A stretch of DNA of 11,809 nucleotides from Clostridiales bacterium. GTDB lineage: Bacteria > Bacillota > Clostridia > Oscillospirales > Acutalibacteraceae. Below are positions 6,458 through 11,809 of the stretch, piece after piece. Position numbers and translations under genes: made by a program. Where the stretch lies: NCBI GenBank assembly GCA_021200075.1, contig JAJQGZ010000132.1, positions 1-11,809 of the forward strand. Reading direction: 5' to 3'. The stretch's first letter is position 1. Every line of letters starts with the position of its first letter. Under the pieces are notes generated by a model. It ran no database searches, was not told where the DNA came from, and saw nothing but the letters and a program-made list of their open reading frames with translations.

Positions 6458-7570
6458 TTATTTCTGCACAAGCATTGAAATAAATTTTGCAAGAATTTGT
6501 GAATTATTCGCCTTAGTGTTTCCCACATATTTTGACTTAAATTCATATAATTTATTCAAATCGTAATTGCCTATTCTTATCGCCTTGCAAAGCTCGTCGG
6601 CGTGTTCAAAGGTGAAGTCGCCCATTTCCTCTTTAAGATTGACATTAAGCCCTCTTTCCTTTGAATACTCGTCGTAATCGGGAACGAAGAAATAAAGAGG
6701 CTTCATAAGCACGCTTGCTTCAAACGCACAGGCGGAATAATCGGTAATTACAACATCCGCAATCTTGAGCAAATCAATGGACGAAAAATCGCCGTTGTAC
6801 GAAAACTCGGGTTCAACCCTCATCTTGGAGGAAAGAGGATGTGGACTGACGATAAGATGATAGCCTGTCATATCCTCAAATTCCACCTTGAGCTGCTGGG
6901 CAACATACGCTTCCCTGTCCCTGAATGTGGGGAGATAGAGAACAATTTTTTTATCCCCGAGCGCCGGATTTTCCTTATAAAACCTTGCGGAAGCCTCGTT
7001 ATCGGTGAGAAACTCGTCAACTCTCGGAAGCGGACAAATTTTCATCTTATCCGCCTTGCAATCGAAAGCTTCCATATAAAACAGAGCCGTCGCTTTGCTC
7101 GGTGCAAGAACATAATCATAATTCTTGTGCATACACATAGCGTTGCTTATTCTTTCGTCCCTGCCCTCTTTAAGACCGACGCTCTGGAAGCCGAATTTCT
7201 TGATTGCTCCGAGTGCGTGCCACATCTGAATAACTTTAAGCTCGCTCTTATGTTTAAGGCAGGAGACGGTGATGGAATATGTGTCAAGAATCGCAACACG
7301 GGAGGTGGCGAGATAATACATATCCCCGATAACCGCAAAGCAATATTTGATTTTTGCCGCAAATCCGTCCGGTATCATTCTAAGCCGAAAGACCTGCTCG
7401 GTATCGGGCATTTCCTGCTCAATCGCCTTTTCAAGCAATGCCATATCGACGCTTTTGCCGTTGCTTTGGCGGGAAAGATAAACAATCCTGTTCTTTGTCT
7501 TAAAAAGCTTAATCGGGGCATAGATAATTCTGATGCCGAGCTTTAAAATCGCAAACAAAATAACTTTCAT
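6458..7570 (-). CDS. CDP-glycerol glycerophosphotransferase family protein (TagB/TagF-like)
   Basis: A 370-residue protein of the family that adds glycerol-phosphate (or related polyol-phosphate) units from CDP-glycerol to teichoic acid linkage units or other envelope glycans. Family motifs in order are QMWHALGAIKKFG (115-127) with the conserved His, LPRVDEF (181-187), YLPTFRD (212-218), HPLSSK (244-249), DVVITDYSACAFEA (272-285) and DYDEYSKERG (298-307). The length fits single-domain TagB-like primases rather than the longer TagF polymerases. The hydrophobic first 23 residues followed by lysines probably form a peripheral membrane anchor on the cytoplasmic face. No other teichoic-acid gene is in the window, so the precise acceptor is unknown. 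It starts 23 nt after glyA, and its ribosome binding site is weak, so translation may depend on coupling with glyA. Confidence 0.9.
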   Translation of the reverse strand: MKVILFAILKLGIRIIYAPIKLFKTKNRIVYLSRQSNGKSVDMALLEKAIEQEMPDTEQVFRLRMIPDGFAAKIKYCFAVIGDMYYLATSRVAILDTYSITVSCLKHKSELKVIQMWHALGAIKKFGFQSVGLKEGRDERISNAMCMHKNYDYVLAPSKATALFYMEAFDCKADKMKICPLPRVDEFLTDNEASARFYKENPALGDKKIVLYLPTFRDREAYVAQQLKVEFEDMTGYHLIVSPHPLSSKMRVEPEFSYNGDFSSIDLLKIADVVITDYSACAFEASVLMKPLYFFVPDYDEYSKERGLNVNLKEEMGDFTFEHADELCKAIRIGNYDLNKLYEFKSKYVGNTKANNSQILAKFISMLVQK

Positions 7571-7593
7571 AATTTAATAATCAGTCCGAATAA

Positions 7594-8847
7594 TTATTCG
7601 TATAGCGGATATTTTGCACAAATTTCCGCAACGCCGTTTGTAATATATTCTTTCTTATTTTCAAAATCCGTAACGGCAAGATAAATATATTCAGCTATCT
7701 TATCCATTTCCTGAGTACCGAGACCTCTTGTGGTAGCCGCCGGAGTACCGATACGCACGCCGGAGGTAACGAACGGAGAAAGCGGTTCGTTGGGAACGGT
7801 ATTTTTATTAAGAGTAATATGAACATCGTCAAGCCTGTTTTCAAGCTCCTTGCCGGTTACGCCGGTACCTCTGAGGTCAAGCAGGCAAAGGTGGTTATCC
7901 GTACCGCCGGAAACGAGATTAAGCCCTCTGCTCTTGAGTCCGTTCGCAAGTGCCTGAGCATTGTCGATAGCTCTCTGCTGATACTCTTTAAATTCGGGTT
8001 TGAGCGCCTCGCCGAAGCAAATAGCTTTGCCGGCGATAATATGCATAAGCGGGCCGCCCTGCGTACCCGGGAATACTGCGGAATTGAGCTTCTTTGCGAG
8101 ATATTCGTTATTGCAGAGAATAAGACCGCCCCTCGGCCCTCTGAGCGTTTTATGCGTTGTTGTGGTAACGACATCGGCATAAGGTATCGGAGACTGGTGA
8201 AGACCCGCCGCAACAAGACCTGCAATGTGAGCCATATCCACCATAAACATAGCACCGTTTGCGTGGGAAATATCCGCTATCGTCTTAAAATCAATCTCTC
8301 TCGGATATGCAGACGCACCGGCTACAACGAGTTTAGGCTTAACCTTGTTAACCTGCTTTGCAAATTCTTTAAGGTCGATAAAGCCGTTTTCGTTAACGCC
8401 GTAGGGTACGAAATTAAAATACTTGCCACTGATATTTGCAGGTGAACCGTGAGTGAGATGACCGCCGTTATCAAGGCTCATACCCATAGCGGTATCGCCG
8501 GGTTTAAGCAATGCAAGATATACCGCCGTATTTGCCTGAGCGCCCGAATGTGCCTGAACATTTGCATAGTTACAGCCGAAAAGCTCACAAGCTCTTTTGA
8601 TAGCGATATTTTCAACTATATCCACATACTGACAGCCGCCGTAATAACGCTTTGACGGAAGTCCCTCTGCATATTTGTTGGTAAGCACCGAACCCATTGC
8701 CGCCATAACCTGCGGTGAAACAAGATTTTCGGAAGCGATAAGCTCGATATTTTCACGCTGTCTTTTCAGCTCAAGCGACATTGCGTCGGCTACTTCATTG
8801 TCAGTTTCGGCAACCTTTGCGATTGAATCATAGTAATCGGAATACAT
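7594..8847 (-). CDS. glyA: Serine hydroxymethyltransferase
   Basis: A 417-residue PLP enzyme converting serine and tetrahydrofolate to glycine and 5,10-methylene-tetrahydrofolate, the main source of one-carbon units. Typical sequences are IELIASENLVS (34-44), YAEGLPSKRYYGG (59-71), GGHLTHG (128-134), DMAHIAGL (204-211) with the PLP Asp204 and stacking His207, and TTTTHKTLRGPRGG (228-241) with Schiff-base Lys233. SGVRIGTPA near the C-terminus is also conserved. The frame is open upstream to 8934, but GGAGG precedes the ATG at 8847 and the resulting length is the family norm, so that start is used. It is the first gene of the left-running group and is divergent from proS. Confidence 0.98.
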   Translation of the reverse strand: MYSDYYDSIAKVAETDNEVADAMSLELKRQRENIELIASENLVSPQVMAAMGSVLTNKYAEGLPSKRYYGGCQYVDIVENIAIKRACELFGCNYANVQAHSGAQANTAVYLALLKPGDTAMGMSLDNGGHLTHGSPANISGKYFNFVPYGVNENGFIDLKEFAKQVNKVKPKLVVAGASAYPREIDFKTIADISHANGAMFMVDMAHIAGLVAAGLHQSPIPYADVVTTTTHKTLRGPRGGLILCNNEYLAKKLNSAVFPGTQGGPLMHIIAGKAICFGEALKPEFKEYQQRAIDNAQALANGLKSRGLNLVSGGTDNHLCLLDLRGTGVTGKELENRLDDVHITLNKNTVPNEPLSPFVTSGVRIGTPAATTRGLGTQEMDKIAEYIYLAVTDFENKKEYITNGVAEICAKYPLYE

Positions 8848-8871
8848 TTGTCGTCCTCCAAATTTATATTT

Positions 8872-8899
8872 ATTATACCTGCGGCTCCCCGTTTGGCAC
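8872..8899 (-). promoter_or_regulatory. Candidate glyA promoter
   Basis: On the minus strand, a perfect -10 TATAAT (8872-8877) follows GTGCCA (8894-8899, 4 of 6 to the -35 consensus) at a 16-nt spacing. The leader would be only about 18 nt and would hold just the GGAGG site. The weak -35 makes this tentative, and other promoters farther upstream are possible. Confidence 0.4.
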
Positions 8900-9077
8900 A
8901 TTGCCGACAGATATTTACTGAAATATAATAACACAAAAAGAAAAGATATACAATACAGATTGCATGCAAATTGTTGATTTGCCTATTTTGAAACTTCTTC
9001 TGTTATATAAATTGTTATTGTTAAAAGAGTTAGTCAAAAGCCGACGAACGGAAAATTCAAAAAAATATAATTTGTTA

Positions 9078-9106
9078 TTTACTTATCGAATATTTTAGTT
9101 TATAAT
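9078..9106 (+). promoter_or_regulatory. Candidate proS promoter
   Basis: -35 TTTACT (9078-9083), a 17-nt spacer and a perfect -10 TATAAT (9101-9106). Transcription would begin near 9113, giving a leader of about 88 nt before the ATG at 9201, which is too short for a complete T-box. Confidence 0.55.
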
Positions 9107-9160
9107 AAACATTCAATTAAATTAGTACATTAAAATTCTTATATCAACAGTTTCAGCCGA

Positions 9161-9177
9161 GAAGGCTATGGAAATTA
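9161..9177 (+). promoter_or_regulatory. Weaker third copy of the leader element, upstream of proS
   Basis: GAAGGCTATGG followed by ATTA resembles the two 19-nt elements on the minus strand; the ten bases AAGGCTATGG are identical in all three. Here the contained ATG (9168) is in frame with proS, but a much better GGAGGGG site serves the ATG at 9201. Confidence 0.3.
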
Positions 9178-9200
9178 TTATACACAAAGGAGGGGAAATT

Positions 9201-10643
9201 ATGGCAAAGGACAACAGCAAAATGGTGGATTCCATTACAGCTATGGACGAGGATTTTACAAAATGGTACACGGATGTGTGCAAAAAAGCGGAGCTTATAT
9301 CGTACACAAGCGTAAAGGGGTGTATGGTAATAAGACCGTACGGCTACGCCATATGGGAAAATATACAAAAAATACTTGACGGTATGTTCAAGGAAACAGG
9401 ACACGAAAATATAAATATGCCGATGTTCATACCTGAAAGCCTGCTGCAAAAGGAAAAAGACCATGTAGAGGGCTTTGCACCGGAATGTGCGTGGGTAACC
9501 TACGGCGGAAGCGAGAAGCTGGAGGAAAGGCTCTGCGTAAGACCGACATCGGAAACTCTTTTTTGCGAGCATTTTAAGGATATAGTACATTCATACAGAG
9601 ATTTGCCGAAACTCTATAATCAGTGGGTATCGGTTGTAAGGTGGGAAAAGACCACGAGACCTTTCCTGCGTTCCCGTGAATTTTTATGGCAGGAGGGTCA
9701 CACTCTCCACGCAACGGCACAGGAAGCGATTGAAGAAACCGAAAGAATGCTTAATGTATACGCCGATTTTTGCCAAAACGATTTGGCGATACCCGTTGTA
9801 AAGGGTATGAAAACGGACAGCGATAAATTTGCCGGTGCAGAAAGAACATATTGCATCGAAGCGCTTATGCACGACGGCAAGGCTTTACAGGCAGGAACAA
9901 GCCATTATTTCGGCAACGGCTTTGCAAAGGCTTTTGACATTCAGTATTCCGACAGAAACAATAAGCTCGTATATCCGCACCAAACATCTTGGGGTATGAC
10001 CACAAGGCTTATCGGTGCAATAATAATGACGCACGGCGACGACAACGGACTTGTTCTCCCGCCTGCGGTCGCACCGATTCAGGCAATGATAGTACCGATA
10101 GCACAGCACAAAGAGGGTGTACTTGACAGAGCCTATGCGCTTAAAGACGAGCTTAAAAGCGTTTGCAGAATCGGCATAGACGACTCCGACAATTCGCCGG
10201 GCTGGAAATTTGCCGAATACGAAATGAAAGGCGTTCCGGTAAGAATTGAACTCGGCCCGAGGGATATAGAAAACAACCAATGCGTTGTGGTTACAAGGCA
10301 TAACAGAGAAAAGACCGTTGTAAAACTTGACGAAATTGCAAAGGTTATGCCCGGAAAATTGCAGGAGGTAAGAGACAGTCTTTACAATTCCGCTCTTGAA
10401 AACAGAGAAAGAAGAACCTACACTTGCAAAACTCTTGACGAAATCACAAACGCTCTTGAAGAAAACGGCGACGGTTTTGTAAAAGCAATGTGGTGCGGAG
10501 ACGAGGAATGCGAGGACAAGGTAAAGGAAATTACCGGAGCAGGCTCACGCTGTATACCGTTTGAGCAGGAGGAAATCTCCGACAAATGCATCTGCTGCGG
10601 AAAGCCGGCGAAGAAAATGCTCTACTGGGGCAAAGCATATTAA
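9201..10643 (+). CDS. proS: Prolyl-tRNA synthetase, archaeal/eukaryotic-type short form
   Basis: A 480-residue class II synthetase that charges tRNA-Pro with proline. Class II motif 2 is around RWEKTTRPFLRSREF (147-161) leading to WQEGHT, and motif 3 is GMTTRLIGA (265-273). The proline-pocket loop TSHYFGNGFAKAF (233-245) follows the family. There is no bacterial-type editing insertion between motifs 2 and 3. The anticodon-binding domain spans roughly 290-390, and the C-terminal domain has CGDEEC (432-437) and CICC (463-466), which are likely zinc ligands. The chain ends in Tyr480, as in this class where the terminal Tyr folds back toward the active site. The start at 9201 follows AAAGGAGGGG by 5 nt; the in-frame ATG at 9168 lacks a good site. 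galE follows after 63 nt and may be co-transcribed. This form is common in Clostridia. Confidence 0.97.
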   Translation: MAKDNSKMVDSITAMDEDFTKWYTDVCKKAELISYTSVKGCMVIRPYGYAIWENIQKILDGMFKETGHENINMPMFIPESLLQKEKDHVEGFAPECAWVTYGGSEKLEERLCVRPTSETLFCEHFKDIVHSYRDLPKLYNQWVSVVRWEKTTRPFLRSREFLWQEGHTLHATAQEAIEETERMLNVYADFCQNDLAIPVVKGMKTDSDKFAGAERTYCIEALMHDGKALQAGTSHYFGNGFAKAFDIQYSDRNNKLVYPHQTSWGMTTRLIGAIIMTHGDDNGLVLPPAVAPIQAMIVPIAQHKEGVLDRAYALKDELKSVCRIGIDDSDNSPGWKFAEYEMKGVPVRIELGPRDIENNQCVVVTRHNREKTVVKLDEIAKVMPGKLQEVRDSLYNSALENRERRTYTCKTLDEITNALEENGDGFVKAMWCGDEECEDKVKEITGAGSRCIPFEQEEISDKCICCGKPAKKMLYWGKAY

Positions 10644-10660
10644 CCAATAATCACAACAAT

Positions 10661-10692
10661 ATCATTAATTAACTGAATCATTCATTAACTGA
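10661..10692 (+). repeat. Tandem 16-nt direct repeat between proS and galE
   Basis: ATCATTAATTAACTGA (10661-10676) is followed without a gap by ATCATTCATTAACTGA (10677-10692), 15 of 16 identical. The pair fills half of the 63-nt spacer and ends 1 nt before the galE ribosome binding site GAAGG (10694-10698). It could be a local duplication, a binding site or a translation-control element. Confidence 0.6.
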
Positions 10693-10706
10693 CGAAGGTA
10701 AAAAAT

Positions 10707-11723
10707 ATGGCTATTTTGGTAACAGGAGGTCTCGGATATATAGGCTCTCACACCTGTGTTGAGCTTATGAACGCAGGCAGGGATATTGTGGTAGTTGATA
10801 ATCTTTACAACTGCAAAAAAAGCTCATACGACAGAATCAAAGCTCTTGTCGGCAGGGATTTTAAATTTTACGAATGCGATATAAGAGACGCAAAGGGACT
10901 TGCAAAAATATTTGAAAACGAGGATATAGATTCCGTAATCCACTTTGCAGGGCTTAAATCCGTACCCGAAAGCGTAAGAGAACCGCTCAAATATTTTGAC
11001 AATAACATAAACGGAACTCTCGTGCTTTTGGATGTTATGAGAAATCACGGCTGCAAAAAAATCGTTTTTTCATCATCCGCAACCGTGTACGGAATAAATA
11101 ATGTTTCCCCTCTTACAGAGGATATGGAAGTTGGCGGAGTAACCAATCCCTACGGCAGAACAAAATATATGATTGAATGTATATTAAAAGACCTTTGCAC
11201 TTCCGACGAGGAATGGTCTGTTTGTCTGCTTCGTTACTTCAACCCGATAGGCGCTCACAAAAGCGGTACTATGGGAGAAGAACCCAATGGAATACCGGCA
11301 AACCTGATGCCGTATATAACGCAGGTGGCCATAGGCAAGCTGGAATACCTGAATGTAAACGGCAGTGATTTTGACACGCCGGACGGCACGGGAGTAAGGG
11401 ATTACATCCATGTTGTAGACCTTTCAATCGGTCATTTAAAAGCCGTTGATAAAATAGAGGGAGAAAACGGACTGTTCATATACAATCTCGGCACAGGAGT
11501 GGGATACTCTGTGCTTGATGTTGTGAATGCGTTTGAAAAAGCGTCGGGTGTTAAAATCCCGTATAAAATCGGGCCTCGCCGTGCAGGAGATGTGGCGACC
11601 TGCTACTCGAATTCATCAAAAGCGTTCAAGGAGCTCGGCTGGAAGGCAGAAAGAGGAATTGAGGAAATGTGCGAGGATTCCTGGAGATGGCAAAAGCAAA
11701 ACCCTAACGGCTATCCCGATTGA
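10707..11723 (+). CDS. galE: UDP-glucose 4-epimerase
   Basis: A 338-residue extended short-chain dehydrogenase that interconverts UDP-glucose and UDP-galactose with tightly bound NAD; it serves the Leloir pathway and supplies UDP-galactose for envelope glycans. The NAD-binding motif is GGLGYIGSH (7-15), with the ribose-binding Asp31 in VVVDN. The catalytic triad is Ser124, Tyr149 and Lys153 (SSSATVYG, NPYGRTK), the same spacing as in the E. coli enzyme. RYFNPIGAH and GTGVRDYIHVVDL are also typical, and the length is that of the family. A GAAGG site lies 8 nt before the ATG. Substrate range could include UDP-GlcNAc, which sequence alone does not settle. Confidence 0.96.
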   Translation: MAILVTGGLGYIGSHTCVELMNAGRDIVVVDNLYNCKKSSYDRIKALVGRDFKFYECDIRDAKGLAKIFENEDIDSVIHFAGLKSVPESVREPLKYFDNNINGTLVLLDVMRNHGCKKIVFSSSATVYGINNVSPLTEDMEVGGVTNPYGRTKYMIECILKDLCTSDEEWSVCLLRYFNPIGAHKSGTMGEEPNGIPANLMPYITQVAIGKLEYLNVNGSDFDTPDGTGVRDYIHVVDLSIGHLKAVDKIEGENGLFIYNLGTGVGYSVLDVVNAFEKASGVKIPYKIGPRRAGDVATCYSNSSKAFKELGWKAERGIEEMCEDSWRWQKQNPNGYPD

Positions 11724-11809
11724 TTTTCAACTGAACACTCAGACAGATTTTGCCTGTAGAATTACAGTTTAAAGTATATATGGTATTAAAAAAGACTGCT
11801 CATTTGTAC
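11724..11809 (+). other. Sequence downstream of galE
   Basis: The last 86 bases are AT-rich and hold no gene start with a ribosome binding site and no convincing GC-rich terminator. A short ACAG/CTGT pairing near 11744-11758 is too weak to call. Confidence 0.5.

Larger units (their letters stand above)
8848..9200. other. Divergent intergenic region between glyA and proS
   Basis: About 350 AT-rich bases without a convincing gene. It contains the candidate glyA and proS promoters and, between them, the perfect 10-bp palindrome TTGCATGCAA (8960-8969). No T-box, purine or glycine riboswitch was recognised. The palindrome is short, so a regulatory role is only a suggestion. Confidence 0.6.

Noticed and set aside
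6839..7546. A 235-codon open frame on the plus strand
   Set aside because: It lies wholly antisense to the CDP-glycerol transferase gene, which has clear family motifs; the protein shows no recognisable motif and there is no ribosome binding site.
7819..8445. A 208-codon open frame on the plus strand
   Set aside because: It is antisense to glyA, whose motifs run through the whole region, so it is a coding shadow.
9168..9200. N-terminal extension of proS from the ATG at 9168
   Set aside because: The strong AAAGGAGGGG site lies inside this stretch and serves the ATG at 9201; family length also fits the shorter form.
8848..9200. T-box leader for proS
   Set aside because: The predicted leader is under 100 nt, and I find no T-box consensus or terminator hairpin.

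Overview
The window looks like chromosomal DNA of a Gram-positive, Clostridia-type bacterium, probably an anaerobic gut-type Firmicute; I cannot name a genus. The reasons are strong AGGAGG-type ribosome binding sites, AT-rich spacers with sigma-A-like promoters, a CDP-glycerol glycerophosphotransferase-family protein (teichoic-acid type chemistry), a transketolase encoded as two separate subunits, and a short archaeal/eukaryotic-type prolyl-tRNA synthetase with a C-terminal zinc module. I see no tRNA, rRNA, CRISPR array, insertion sequence or phage gene.

Layout. From about 8847 down to position 1 every gene lies on the minus strand. A first group is glyA (8847-7594), a CDP-glycerol glycerophosphotransferase-like gene (7570-6458), a fold-type I aminotransferase gene (6369-5182) and trpS (5115-4096). 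A spacer then carries the best promoter of the window (minus strand, -35 at 4064-4069, extended -10 at 4041-4046). It starts a second group: a tandem SCP2-like protein gene (3912-3148), a class III (glutamate-1-semialdehyde-aminotransferase-like) aminotransferase gene (3133-1853), the transketolase N-terminal subunit gene (1813-920) and the transketolase C-terminal subunit gene (917 to beyond position 1, cut by the window edge). On the plus strand, divergent from glyA, are proS (9201-10643) and galE (10707-11723).

How the genes work together. glyA, trpS, proS and galE are housekeeping genes. The second minus-strand group is the accessory part. It combines a ThDP-dependent C2-transfer enzyme, a PLP aminotransferase of the GSA-AT type without other haem genes beside it, and a protein resembling lipid-carrier SCP2 folds, all tightly spaced. 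By eye, the transketolase C subunit keeps its cofactor residues but lacks two residues that contact the sugar-phosphate substrate in canonical transketolases (an Asp in the GEDG motif and an Arg near the N-terminus). This suggests, by inference only, a dedicated pathway making an amino-substituted product from an unusual acceptor; more of it may lie to the left of the window.

Regulatory layer. The leader of that operon is dense: two 20-21-nt direct repeats lie just after the predicted transcription start with a 22-bp period, followed by a 14-nt inverted repeat and a 19-nt element abutting the start codon. The last element recurs with 18 of 19 identities just upstream of the unlinked aminotransferase start at 6369, and in weaker form upstream of proS. 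A separate pair of 16-nt tandem repeats sits between proS and galE.
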